Source of the DNA: Nematostella vectensis | Taxonomy: Eukaryota > Cnidaria > Anthozoa > Actiniaria > Edwardsiidae | Length of the DNA stretch: 64,000 nucleotides | NCBI RefSeq assembly: GCF_932526225.1 | Contig: NC_064037.1 | Coordinates: 990,001-1,054,000 of the forward strand | Direction: 5' to 3' | Part shown: positions 46,201-59,097 of the stretch, piece after piece | How the letters are laid out: each line of letters starts with the position of its first letter | How positions within the stretch are numbered: the first letter of the stretch is position 1 | Program-made: the position numbers and the translations under genes | Notes under the pieces: model-generated | What the model was told of the DNA's origin: nothing | Databases searched by the model: none | The model's input: only the letters and a program-made list of their open reading frames with translations

Positions 46201-49200
46201 TATTAGTCGGTCCCTTTCCCTACCCTTCACGCCATATTAGGCCGTCCCTTCCACTACCCTTCACGCCATATTAGGCGGTCCCTTCCACTACCCTTCACGC
46301 CATATTAGGCGATCCCTTCCCCTACCCTTCACGCCATATTAGGAGATCCCTTCCCCTACCCTTCACGCCATATTAGGCCGTCCCTTCCACTACCCTTCAG
46401 GCCATATTAGGCGATCCCTTCCCCTACCCTTCACGCCATATTAGGCCGTCCCTTTCCCAAACCCTCCACGCCATATTAGGCCGTCCCTTGCACTACCCTT
46501 CACGCCATATTAGGCGATCCCTTCCCCTACCCTTCACGCCATATTAGGCGATCCCTTCCGCTACCCTTCACGCAATATTAGGAGATCCCTTCCCCTACCC
46601 TTCACGCCATATTAGGCGATCCCTTCCCCTACCCTTCACGCAATATTAGGAGATCCCTTCCCCTACCCTTCACGCCATATTAGGCCGTCCCTTCCACTAC
46701 CCTTCACGCCATATTAGGCGGTCCCTTCCACTACCCTTCACGCCATATTAGGCGGTCCCTTCCACTACCCTTCACGCCATATCAGGCGATCCCTTCCCCT
46801 ACCCTTCACGCCATATTAGGCGGTCCCTTTCCCTATTCTTTACGCCAAATTATGCGGTCCCTTCCCATATCCTTCCCGCCATATTAGGCTGTCCCTTTCC
46901 CAAACCCTTCACGTAATATTAGGCGATCCCTTCCCCTACCCTTCACGCCTTATTAGTCTGTCTCTTTCCCTACCCTTCACGCCATATTAGGCTGTCCCTT
47001 TCCCAAACCCTTCACGTCATATTAGGCGATTCCTTTCCCTATCCTTCACCCCATATTAGTCGGTCCCTTTCCCTACCCTTCACGCCATATTAGGCCGTCC
47101 CTTCCACTACCCTTCACGCCATATTAGGCGGTCCCTTCCACTACCCTTCACGCCATATTAGGCGATCCCTTCCCCTACCCTTCACGCCATATTAGGAGAT
47201 CCCTTCCCCTACCCTTCACGCCATATTAGGCCGTCCCTTCCACTACCCTTCAGGCCATATTAGGCGATCCCTTCCCGTATTCTTTACGCCATATTACGCG
47301 GTCCCTTCCCTTATCCTTCTTGCCATATTACGCGGTCTCTTCCCCTATCCTTCACGCCATATGAGGCGGTCCCTTCCCCTATCCTTCACGCCATATTAGG
47401 CGGTCCCTTCCCCTATCCTTGACGCCATATTACGCGGTCCCTTCCACTACCCTTCACGCCTTATTAGGCGGTCCCTTCCACTACTCCTCACGCCATATTA
47501 GGCGGTCCCTTCCAATACCCTTCACGCCATATTAGGCGATCCCTTCCCCTACCCTTCACGCCATATTAGGCCGTCCCTTTCCCAAACCCTTCACGTAATA
47601 TTAGGCGATCCCTTCCCCTACCCTTCACGCCTTATAAGTCTGTCCCTTTCCCTACCCTTCACGCCATATTAGGCTGTCCCTTTCCCAAACCCTTCACGTC
47701 ATATTAGGCGATTCCTTTCCCTATCCTTCACCCCATATTAGTCGGTCCCTTTCCCTACCCTTCACGCCATATTAGGCCGTCCCTTCCACTACCCTTCAGG
47801 CCATATTAGGCGATCCCTTCCCCTATTCTTTACGCCATATTACGCGGTCCCTTCCCCTATCCTTCACGCCATATTACGCGGTCTCTTCCCCTATCCTTCA
47901 CGCCATATGAGGCGGTCCCTTCCCCTATCCTTCACGCCATATTAGGCGGTCCCTTCCCCTATCCTTGACGCCATATTACGCGGTCTCTTACCTTATCCTT
48001 CACGCCATATTACGCGGTCCCTTCCCCTACCCTTCACGCCTTATTAGTCTGTCCCTTTCCCTACCCTTCACGCCATACTAGGCCGTCTCCTTCCCAAACC
48101 CTTCACGCCATATTAGGCGATCCCTTCCCCTACCCTTAACGCCATATTAGTCAGTCCCTTCCCCTACCCTTCACGCCATATTAGCCGGCCCTTCCCCTAC
48201 CCTTCACGCCATATTAGGCGATCCCTTCCCCTACCCTTCACGCCATATTAGGCGGTCCCTTCCACTACCCTTCACGCCTTATTAGGCGGTCCCTTCCACT
48301 ACTCCTCACGCCATATTAGGCGGTCCCTTCCAATACCCTTTAACGCCATATTAGGCGATCCCTTCCCCTACCCTTCACGCCATATTAGGCCGTCCCTTTC
48401 CCAAACCCTTCACGTAATATTAGGCGATCCCTTCCCCTACCCTTCACGCCTTATTAGTCTGTCCCTTTCCCTACCCTTCACGCCATATTAGGCTGTCCCT
48501 TTCCCAAACCCTTCACGTCATATTAGGCGATTCCTTTCCCTATCCTTCACCCCATATTAGTCGGTCCCTTTCCCTACCCTTCACGCCATATTAGGCCGTC
48601 CCTTCCACTACCCTTCACGCCATATTAGGCGGTCCCTTCCACTACCCTTCACGCCATATTAGGCGATCCCTTCCCCTACCCTTCACGCCATATTAGGAGA
48701 TCCCTTCCCCTACCCTTCACGCCATATTAGGCCGTCCCTTCCACTACCCTTCAGGCCATATTAGGCGATCCCTTCCCCTACCCTTCACGCCATATTAGGC
48801 CGTCCCTTTCCCAAACCCTCCACGCCATATTAGGCCGTCCCTTGCACTACCCTTCACGCCATATTAGGCGATCCCTTCCCCTACCCTTCACGCCATATTA
48901 GGCGATCCCTTCCGCTACCCTTCACGCAATATTAGGAGATCCCTTCCCCTACCCTTTACGCCATATTAGGCGATCCCTTCCCCTACCCTTCACGCCATAT
49001 TAGGAGATCCCTTCCCCTACCCTTCACGCCATATTAGGCCGTCCCTTCCACTACCCTTCACGCCATATTAGGCGGTCCCTTCCACTACCCTTCACGCCAT
49101 ATCAGGCGATCCCTTCCCCTACCCTTCACGCCATATTAGGCCGTCCCTTTCCCAAACCCTTCACGTCATATTAGGCGATCCCTTCCCCTACCCTTCACGC

Positions 49201-49540
49201 CATATTAGTCTGTCCCTTTCCCTACCCTTCACGCCATATTACGCGGTCCCTCCCCTTACCCTTCACGCAATATTAGGCAGTCCCTCCACTTATCCTTCAC
49301 GCCATATGAGGCGATCCCTTCCCCTATCCTTCACGCCATATTACGCGGTCCCTTCCCCCATCCTTCACGCCATATTAGTCGGTCCCTTTCCCTACCCTTC
49401 ACGCCATATTAGTCGGTCCCTTTCCCTACCCTTCACGCCATATTAGTCGGTCCCTTTCCCCATCCTTCACGCCGTATCAGTCGGTCCCTTCCCCCATCCT
49501 TCACGCCATATAAGTTGGTCCCTTTCCCTACCCTTCACGC
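43230..49540. repeat. 34-bp satellite array, about 185 copies
   Basis: The unit reads CTTCACGCCATATTAGGCGG then TCCCTTCCCCTACC, 34 bp (for example 45851 to 45885). The + strand is pyrimidine-rich and the - strand carries GGGTAGGGGAAGGGA in many units. Copies diverge more than in the 56-bp array. Blocks of variant units recur at long range: CCATAGTAGTTGG at about 44528 and 44972, and AACCCTTCACGTAATATTAG at about 44655, 45098, 46048, 46906, 47587 and 48407. Segmental amplification of multi-unit blocks is therefore likely. Open frames inside are spurious. Confidence 0.97.
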
Positions 49541-49544
49541 ATCT

Positions 49545-51130
49545 GATGAGCCTTACCATTTTTTCTTGTCCTGAGTCGGCGTCTAGGATTGACAAATTTG
49601 TGCTTGAAAAAACCCGCTTTCTAAGGATGTGGAAGTAACTCTTGCAGTTGACAACTTTTCACCCGTCATCGGCTGCGCACTATTTACGCTAATTAAAAGT
49701 TGTCATTTGGAGCAATCTTTAAAAATAAATCAAATAAATTTGCCCTTGATTTGAAAAATGTCGAGAAGCTAAACCGGCATGTAATGTATTTAGACAACTT
49801 TGTATATTATTATATTATATGGGATCCGGATTCTGTTTTTGTCTTTTCCGCCAGGCTTTCCTCACTCTTCGCCCAAACATGAAACCACAGGGAACCCGTA
49901 CATGCCTTGGTCGCTCACTAAAACATAGCAACCAGTAAACGCGGCAAAAGAAATCGTTTCTTATTTTATAACTCGAGAAATTCATCTAGCACCGTCTAGC
50001 CTAATCCATGCACTAGAAGGTAAGCTCACAGTTCAGGTTTTGTCTGTTGAGGAATTCTCTAAGATTACTACAGGTTAATGTGTTGGAAGCTCCGACGAAC
50101 ACCGAGCTCGCAAGTTAAGATGGTGGTTGTGTAGTGTCTGGTAACCTTTCAACCTCATTTACGTTATTCTATCTAGATGAGAGCTTCGTCATCACTCTAT
50201 CGTTCATTTTACAAGCACAAGGACCTAGAGACTCTGCCACACAGCTGTCAGCTTGTCTTCGCCGTGGAATAGATAAATATACGGCACTTCGAATTTAGTT
50301 GTTTGGCACAACTTCGCTTTACCGTCGCCCTTGAGATAACAGATCTTGTGAAACTAGACGTAAAGATAGCGAAATGTATTTCTAACACGTAAGTACCTCT
50401 GTGTTTTATCGCCTGTGATATCTAAGAACGATTTCCTGTTGTTAACCTTTAAATATATAGACCTTTACAGAATTTGGATGCTGTGTCGATATTTTGCTGA
50501 TGTTGAAAAGCAAGCACATGTCCATAAAAAATAAATTGATATTAGGTTGTACGTTTGTATTTCTGACCAAAGCTAGAAAAGTTAAGTTCGATATAACCTT
50601 ATCTAAAATTATTTTCCTAAACCACTACGCTAGAAGCATAATTAGATAAGTACTGTTTATTTAGTCCTGAGTGAAAAATATCTGCTTTTGTTTACATTAA
50701 TCCGTATAAATATACCTACAAAACTACCGGTTTTATAATGCTTTGAAATATCAAACCGAGGGAATTAACCAATTTTATCAGTACCCTATGATTAACGATG
50801 CTTTTGTTTTCAGTGTATAATTTCCAAGAGCATAAAAAGTTGTCTTAAGCCTTATTAATTATACACACAATGTAGTTAAGCAAGACCATGGCAGACCGAA
50901 TTCTCCAAACATTGTCATAAAACCATTCATTAACATCAATATTTTCTTATTTATTACCTTTCTCTGGAATTCCAGGGTCCAATCGCCAGGAAAAGAGAAC
51001 CATCTTGTTTATATTTTAGATTTGCTACTAATTTAGAGTTGCTATTTGCCCAGTTACTAAATATGAGGTCAGCTTTCAAGGCATAAGGGGGGGAGGGGGG
51101 TAAGACATAAAACAGCAGGTAAGAGAATAT
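49545..51130. other. right flank of the satellites; possible upstream UTR of the RGS gene
   Basis: No coding gene recognised. A candidate non-coding exon ends at about 50390 with AACAC/GTAAGTACC, a consensus donor. The RGS gene needs an upstream 5' UTR exon because its first coding exon begins right after an acceptor, so this is a candidate. Its start is unknown. Confidence 0.25.
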
Positions 51131-51132
51131 AC

Positions 51133-51445
51133 CTCTTCTGCATTTTATGGTAATAACATAATATCTAGGCTGGATTTCGAGCGGATGGTGCATTTTATGG
51201 TAGTAACATAATATCTAGGCTGGATTTCGAGCGGATGGTGCATTTTATGGTAGTAACATTATATCTAGGCTGGATTTCGAGCGGATGGTGCATTTTATGG
51301 TAGTAACATAATATCTAGGCTGGATTTCGAGCGGATGGTGCATTTTATGGTAGTAACATAATATCTAGGCTGGATTTCGAGCGGATGGTGCATTTTATGG
51401 TAGTAACATAATATCTAGGCTGGATTTCGAGCGAATGGTGCATTT
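51133..51445. repeat. 50-bp tandem repeat, six copies
   Basis: Unit CATTTTATGGTAGTAACATA, ATATCTAGGCTGGATTTCGA, GCGGATGGTG, repeated at 50 bp with only single-base differences. High identity implies recent expansion. Confidence 0.96.
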
Positions 51446-54400
51446 TTTAAGGTTCCTGTGAAAATAGCTTACTTGACAATAGCAGAGAAAATGCTGTCAA
51501 AACTCTTTATTTCCTTACAGCCTTTTCAATTATTGTATTTTCTGTTATTTAAAATTGAGTGTGCACCTGGGATAGGGGCTGCATACTTGTTATTTAGATA
51601 ATCTTACTCGAAATCAGGGCACATTTAGAAAATAAATTAGGAATAAAATGCGATAATGGTGGTAATAATGATGATGACGATTATAACGGTTTCTCCAAAC
51701 AATACAGAGTACAGAACTTGCTTCGATACTCGTAGAACCGTATTTGTGCCAGCACCAAGGAGGGTCCTTCATCACTCTCGCCGGAAATGTTTCCTCTTAA
51801 TGGGGACACCAAGCAAGAACACCCCGGGGGTGGGGGGTGGGGGGCTCTCCCTAACAAAATGTACATATGCTCGTTGAGAAAAGGAATTTTTACCCTAAAG
51901 CATAGCAAAATGGGTGTGGTTTCTGGATTTTTTTACCTTAAGGGATAGCAGATAAACAAAAGAATGATCAAGTTTCTGAGCTTTATTAACGACTGATTAA
52001 TGAATTTTATTAAACAGAAAATCTTACAAACTGTAACAGGAGGTGTGATTTGTATTTTTCGGGGTCGAATTTTATACCCTAAAGGATAGGACGAGCATAT
52101 GTTCATTTAATCCCCCCCCCCCCCCCCCCCTGGGAAGGACGACGACGACGGCTAGGACCGCGAGATTGAAAAAGATGCGTTCGCGCTTGGCGATCATTTC
52201 CAATTTATCGCAATGGTATATATTAGGGTCAGAAAGAGATATATAAACTAAGGATGTTATTTCTAGCGAAAATAGTTAAAGGAATTTACAGAGCAAACTT
52301 CCGCATCCACAATTAACCGCGCAACTTTTAACGTGTTTTTTTTTGTGGTTTGGTGGGAAATGGCTGAAATTTTTTTGGACGGAACGGTTTTCACGTGCAG
52401 CTATTAATTTTTTTATCCAACTCCAATGTTTCTGTCGTCGTCCACGTTGTCTTGGTCCGTAACTTACATCTGACGGGAACGAAATGACTTTTTTATCTGC
52501 GCGAATTGTATCGCTACAGTAGATACTTTTCATTTCATGCCTTTTATCGGTTGCTTCGCCATTCCTTTTACCCGATGCTTGCTCGTTCGATATTTTTTTC
52601 TAGAAATGTTTGCTTGCTCGATTTTTTGTGTGGATTTCATTACCAACCCATCAGATATCAAATGGTCTTCCCCTTTGTATCAGAGAATAACTGATCAATT
52701 AAAACCTCTTGTTTTTGCTTCGGATTTTGCCTTTTTCCCTTTACATTTTGAATATCATCACAAATCTTGCTATTACAATATTGTTGGATAAAATCTAGAA
52801 TTTTTTTAGCCCCGATCACTTTCTCGTCCCCGAATAATATATTGTTAGGGTTAGGATTGCTTTGATTCTACAACAAGGTCGCATTGGGGTTTTTCATCAC
52901 CGAGCGACTTTTTATTTAGTAATTTTGGAATGTCAGACATATTCAATTCCAGGAGTTTACTAGATTATTCGTTATCCTGTACTATTATTATTAATTTTTT
53001 TTAATGTCTGATTTTCTTACGGTCTGAAGAATACAAAGCACTCATTGTTATTACGTATAAATATAGTTTAATTCTTTCCTTGAATTTTAATATTGGACGA
53101 AATTTGGGAATTGAAATAAGAATATGTTGTTTAGGCCGAGTGTATTGGGCATGTTGTGAGGCAGTAAAATATTGGTGAGTAAACCTGTACGGGAATCATA
53201 TCCAAGTGTTCGTTTGGATGAATAAAAAGGGAAGCGCTATACTAAATGCGAAGGCCATTACCCATTTTCATTTTGTAAATGACAGTTTGCTTGCAGGTGC
53301 TATTGTGGATTGCTAGACAATGTCACTAAACTCATTTTGAAATATAAATTTTGTCATAGAAGTGATTGTTCATAAGTTTAAACACACGAATCCATCCTAG
53401 AAAAAAAATATATATATATTCCGATCAAAACGTGTCCCATTCAAAAAAAAATCTCATTCCATTTTTTCATTTAGCCAAATGACTGAACTGTATGATATAT
53501 AGCGAGTAACATTTTTCTAATTCACTCTTGAAGGAAGCATTTTCATTGGACTTCGCTTTGCTTGCTCATTAAATGTGTTCTTTTTAAACATGTACACAAC
53601 CAGTCGAATCGCTTTTCATTTCGGTTCCTCATTATCATAACTGCGAATTAGGCCGTTCAAAAAATCTGCTCTCGCTCGCCAAGTTGGTACAAGTCGCTAT
53701 GGTAACGAGAAGATGATGGATTCATGTGTGGGGCGCTGAATTCACGTATGTTTTCGACGTAAGATTTAGCGAATATCACGGACAACAGCGCGGAACGAAA
53801 CTCCAATTCGCGGCGAATCTCCGTAAAGCAGTGAACTCCCAGGACTCGAGAATGTCGTGGCGGCCAAGCTCGATAAATAAGCGCTGTGATTAACTAGAGA
53901 TTGCCCTACGGTAAGAGTTACAATTTGGCGAATTGGAGGGGGCCCTTGCAAAACATTTCGGTAGTTTGTTAAGGTACTACCTGACACAATCGACGTTTTC
54001 TTACCACACTTTGTTCCATATGCCAATACAATTTCGTTCGCCCATTTTTCTATCCCTTTTTTTCTTATTTTGTCGCAGTGTGCGTTTCAGCGAGCTTAAC
54101 AGCACCTGTGGTTTTAAATATTTTTCTACCGGAAAAGTTATATTTCATAGTACTGATTCGCTATGTTTTCTACTCGTTTTCCCTTGAGTTGCGTTCAAGA
54201 GGCGTCTTAAGAGACGGTGTTAAGGAGGCTTACAACTTTAAAAAAATGTCCCGATTTCGAAACGTGAGCTTAAAATGATCAATCACTTAAAGTTTATTGC
54301 GACAGAACAGAGTCGAGCACGGGCTATAAAATACGGTTATCGAAAGCCGTTTGCTCGGCATGTAGGACCTTGGCTCCTTTTTACTGGTCGAGTTATCTTC

Positions 54401-56570
54401 CAAACGCCAAACGGAATAAAAATGTAATGTGATGATTACTGTAACTTTAGTCAATATTATACAGCGATAGGTTTTCCAGACAATAGGGAATTTATCGGTT
54501 GGGTTATTTCTCGAGGGGATCTTTAGTTTAGTGGCCTAAATCCTTTGTTGTTACATTCTCAACCGAAGATGCGTGTTGTGTTGTTTCTGTGAGGATCCCT
54601 TGATTCCAACTTGTGTGCATAAAATATGGTAACAGAATGTTTTTTCACTTCTTCCCTCTAAACTAATCTCTTGAAAAGAACTCCTTACATTGATATCGTA
54701 AAGAGAGCGTGTTTAGACGATATCCTAACTTCTTATCTTTTAAGTACGAGATTCAATCGATTCATTTTTTCCAGAGCTCTCATTTCGCAACAGTTCGGGT
54801 TTAAATGAAATTTTAATATTGCACGAGATCCTTTGGATAAAAACTTCACCGCGTCCGTGTTTGTAATGAGCGACCAAGAAGACTGTATTTGCCTTTTAAA
54901 TTTGCATATACTTTGTTGGAATTATTTTCATAGATACTTCCTAGCAGATCAATGTTCCAACTTATAATATATTTGAGTAAGTCTGACCTTGTAAAAGGGC
55001 TCGACTTGGCTCGAATAGTTCAAAAAATATTTAGCTTTAGTTTTAGCAGAATAAAAAAATTCTGGTGTTATAAGCAAATATGCCCAAGGCATTGATGTTT
55101 TCGACATCATTATTTCGTTATTTGATTTCCGATTCTTGCTTAAGAATTTTAGATTATATGGGTGCAGTGCATTTAAAGCAAGTGTGTTAGAAGCTACCTT
55201 TTCTTATCTTGATAACACTCAAATAGATAACAACTCATAATTTTTTTTTCTTGAATCGGTTAAATATTCAATCTTGCATTCGCTCGTTTTTCAAAATAAC
55301 CCTTTTTTATTTGTCTTCCATCATATGCATATACATTTTCGAATGTAAATCGTGATCTTGGAAATAAGAACAAAAGTTTTAAGTGATATTGTTCTAGAAG
55401 TGATCGTTGCGACTTATCATGATAGTAGCTTTTGCTAAGTCTTCTCTCTCTGAGTATAAAAATGATGTAAATTCTCAACACAAGCTTTTTTATATTTTTT
55501 TTATTATTTCATTGATAATAGTAAAGCATTATGGCTAGCGCGACAGATGGTAAAATTGTATTTTGTCTGGTTTATCAAATTCAAGTTTTCAGTAGTCCAG
55601 ACTTTCCTTTTTTCCGTTCACTCAAAAAATCATTGAAAACATTTCTTCACCTGAAAACTACGTCAAAACATTCAGTCCTCTTGAAATTATCAGTAATGAG
55701 TTTTCTTTTATTGAAACGATGCTGTTTAGCATTGATTAGTATTCATTTGCTAGCTCGGCGATATCAAATACTAAATGTATGACTAGAGCTAGGTCATTGA
55801 TGATCTAGCTCTAGCCCAGCCTTGTTTTTTTTAATTCTGATTATCTTTTTGACATTTTCAAAGGCATATTGATCATTTTTCTTTATTTATTCGCTTCAAT
55901 CCAACATTAAATCGCATTCCGTTTCTATAGTAACCATATGTTGATGACATATATGTATATTCTTATACTTGTCAATTACAGATTTTTATCAGCCTTTGTT
56001 CACTTTTGTTTTTTGTGTATGCCTTTTTTTACTCTCCTTTCCTTTATAGCAATAGTTCAATTGTTATAGTTTATAGCAATAAATGCAATTGTTCTACTCT
56101 TTAAACGTTTTTTTTTTTAATGCTCAGACTGCCAGCTTTTTTCTGAACTTCTGACTGCTAAAGTGTTCCACACTTCTTTGCATGCAACCCCCGAGGTACC
56201 AAGGTGCTCAAGATAATCTTTCATATAATAACTTCCCCTGTAATTGACGCGGTTATCAGTCGATACAACCCTTTGGGTTTTAACTCTGGTCTCATTTCTA
56301 GTTGTTTCTTTATCGTAACTGTAGTTGCGTGAATGTTCCAAAGATGATATCTGGTCAAGAAAATTGAACACCCAGGGATATAGCCACATAAACAAAGTAA
56401 ATCAGAGCGCGATTTTACATTCCTATATAATTGTAAACCATGATTGGCACATTCAAGCGAGTAATTTAGATACCGCTATTCAAGTACCAAACTTCAATTG
56501 TGAATTTAATTTAATTTAATTTTTATTTGCAAATAGCCCGTTACTTTCGGTAAAAGTTTAGGAAAGTTAT
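51446..56570. other. gene-poor stretch
   Basis: AT-rich with a G-rich run at about 51824-51844, a C-run at about 52112-52131 and short open frames only. One minus-strand frame (56117-56395, 92 aa, hydrophobic near its N terminus, two NxT sites) is not recognised and has no splice or promoter support. It is probably an intron or intergenic sequence upstream of the RGS coding exons. Confidence 0.5.
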
Positions 56571-56873
56571 GAAAGTCAGTACACATACATTCAACGGCAT
56601 TGAGCGGAAGTCAGTACACATACGTTGAAATACTACGAAACGGCATTGAGCTGAAGTCAGTACACACACTTTCAAATACTTCAAAACGGCATTGAGCGGA
56701 AGTCAGTACACATACGTTGAAATACTACGAAACGGCATTGGGCGCAAGTAAGTACACATACGTTGAAATATTACAAAACGGCATTGAGCTGAAGTCAGTA
56801 CACACACTTTCAAATACTTCAAAACGGCATTGAGCGGAAGTCAGTACACATACGTTGAAATACTACGAAACGG
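56571..56873. repeat. 46-bp tandem repeat with alternating variants
   Basis: About 6.5 copies of GGAAGTCAGTACACATACGT, TGAAATACTACGAAACGGCA, TTGAGC. A second variant (CACACTTTCAAATACTTCAA) appears in a partly regular order, hinting at multi-unit (about 3-unit) duplication. Confidence 0.93.
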
Positions 56874-57126
56874 CAGAATAGAAGAAGCGCGCATGCGCAT
56901 GCCTACCGACACCCTTCAAAGTTATACATCATTAAAAAAAAAACGTTGACTCACAGTAATTTGATGTTTGACTCAATAATGTTCGTATGTTTCGTAAACC
57001 TCGAACTACATACCCAAACAAGATGCGCGCAAGCGCTCTAGCGAAAAAGAAACCCAGAAGTGCATGGGCTTAAGGAGCTACCGCTGGCAGGGTAACCACG
57101 CACTGCCTGAGTATTTGTGCTGGCAC

Positions 57127-57270
57127 CCGACAGGGTCTGGGTGGGGTTAACCGACTAGCGACAAACGGGGTCTGGATGGGGTTAACCGTCTAGCGACAAA
57201 CGGGGTCTGGATGGGGTTAATCGACTAGCGACAAACGGGGTCTGGGTGGGGTTAACCGACTAGCGACAAA
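57127..57270. repeat. 35-bp tandem repeat, four copies
   Basis: Unit GGGGTCTGGGTGGGGTTAAC, CGACTAGCGACAAAC. The motif GACTAGCGAC/GACTACCGAC continues in dispersed form to about 57350 and reappears at 58060-58135. Confidence 0.93.
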
Positions 57271-58640
57271 CGGCTTAAAAAGTAACTGACTACCGACAAA
57301 ACATGAAAAAAACTAGTGACTAGCGACGAAAAAAATATTTGCCGACTACCGACATTTTATCATGGTATTTTTACTCTTTACTTCCATCGTCAATTTACTT
57401 AAATTCGCCCATTTTAGAATCTGTACTATGTATTTCTTGTTGCATCAACTTTTCAGTCAATTATTAACCCATAATTAAGAATTATAAATAAGTTATTAGT
57501 TACTAATCAATCCTAAATAATGTTTAATCTTGTTTATACGTGAAATCAACAATCATGGTAAAAATCATTGGGACATTGTCGGAATTTGTCCAAATTCTAA
57601 AAAAAAATGAATGCAAGAAAACACAAAACTCGTTAAATAATATTTACAACCCCCCTTAGAACCCCCCCCCCCCCCTTCAATGTTGCGTCAAGTGTTTTGG
57701 CGTTGGCATCATCCAACCTTGAAGAGGGGGGGGGGGGGGAGACGGAGGGGGGTAAATGGCGCGTTCCATAAAGTATGTAAAAGCAGCACTCAAGGTCTCA
57801 TACCTTGGACGTTAAAACTCTTTTCGTGAAGTCCTTAAACGCTAAGCTAATAGTCAATAGAACTTACTTTATTATAAAACAGTGCTGATTTGGGTTATTT
57901 TGACATTATAGGTTCTGTAGGAGCATTCAACTCAAAACAAAAATGAATTATGCGCGCACGCTTTTTTAATCGCATCGGAACCCTGTGTCCATGTGACCAC
58001 GATTGTAGGTCATGTGACCACGATTGTAATACAAAAGCGAATAAATGCTTAGATTCACCGACTACCGACAAAGACCGATAATTCTTACCGACTACCGACA
58101 GATTATGGAAATTTTAACTGACTACCGACATGCAAACCACTCCATCCAGACCCGATTCAATAGACCATGAGCTTTTTTTCATTTTGTCGACATTTTACTT
58201 TAGAATTTTTACTGTTCTGCTACCCCAAATCAAATGTTCGCGTCTCTCAGACCGTGAATCATAACAGTAGTAAAACTTCCTGTGTTATAATGTTATCTGA
58301 CCATGAGTAGCCAAGTTAAGGCAAGTTAGCATTCTAGTTTTATCGCGTTTTATCACCAGCTTGCGTCAGTTGATACTCAGACTGAGGTAGACTCTCACTT
58401 CGCTAAATCGCGATGAGAAACCTTGGTAACCTCTCTTCTCACTAAAATAACACCATTTCCCCTGGCTTCGCCTCAAATACGTTTACTTTAGCGCGCATAT
58501 CCCTATGGCTTGCATATTATGGGATTGTACTGATTTTGTCGTGACTCTCCAGTCGCGACTCTCCAGAAAATCCACGATTACTTTCATTAGATTCTTAGCC
58601 CAGTTCATTGCTTCTTTTAAACAAATCCCATTACTATGAC
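57271..58640. other. unassigned stretch with dispersed GACTACCGAC motifs
   Basis: Contains GACTAGCGAC/GACTACCGAC motifs at both ends (57280-57355 and 58055-58135), C- and G-runs near 57662 and 57727, and a short CATGTGACCACGATTGTA duplicate near 58000. No coding signal seen. Confidence 0.5.
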
Positions 58641-58645
58641 GCCCG

Positions 58646-59097
58646 TCTCGCCCTAATCAATTACAACTCCCCGCCCTGTCCAGTTTCCCTGCCCTAATCA
58701 ATTACAACTCCCCGCCCTGTCCAGTTTCCCTGCCCTAATCAATTATAACTCGCCGTCCTGTCCAGTTTCCCTGCCCTAATCAGTTATAACTCGCCGTCCG
58801 ACGTCGCCATATCATGTTTTCCTGCCCTAATCAATTATAACTCGCCGTCCGGCGTCGCCATATCCTCATGTTTCCCTGCTCTAATCAATTATAACTCGCC
58901 GTCCGACGTCGCCATATCCTCATGTTTCCCTGCTCTAATCAATTATAACTCGCCGTCCGACGTCGCCATATCCTCATGTTTCCCTGCCCTAATCAATTAT
59001 AACTCGCCGTCCGACGTCGCCATATCCTCATGTTTCCCTGCTCTAATCAATTATAACTCGCCGTCCGACGTCGCCATATCCTCATGTTTCCCTGCCC
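58646..59097. repeat. minisatellite changing from 41-bp to 54-bp units
   Basis: The first copies have a 41-bp unit (CCCTGCCCTAATCAATTACA, ACTCCCCGCCCTGTCCAGTT, T). Later copies have a 54-bp unit in which CTGTCCAG is replaced by CGACGTCGCCATATCCTCAT. The TAATCAATTA core and the ACTC(C/G)CCG part are shared by both. Confidence 0.93.

Noticed and set aside
53766-54026. Vector or lacZ-like sequence suggested by GGCGAATTGGAGG and GGGCCC
   Set aside because: The resemblance to a cloning-vector polylinker covers only a few bases; surrounding sequence is typical of the window.
56117-56395. A 92-aa minus-strand open frame that could be a small secreted protein
   Set aside because: It has a hydrophobic start but no clear signal-peptide shape, no cysteine pattern, no recognised family and no promoter or splice evidence.
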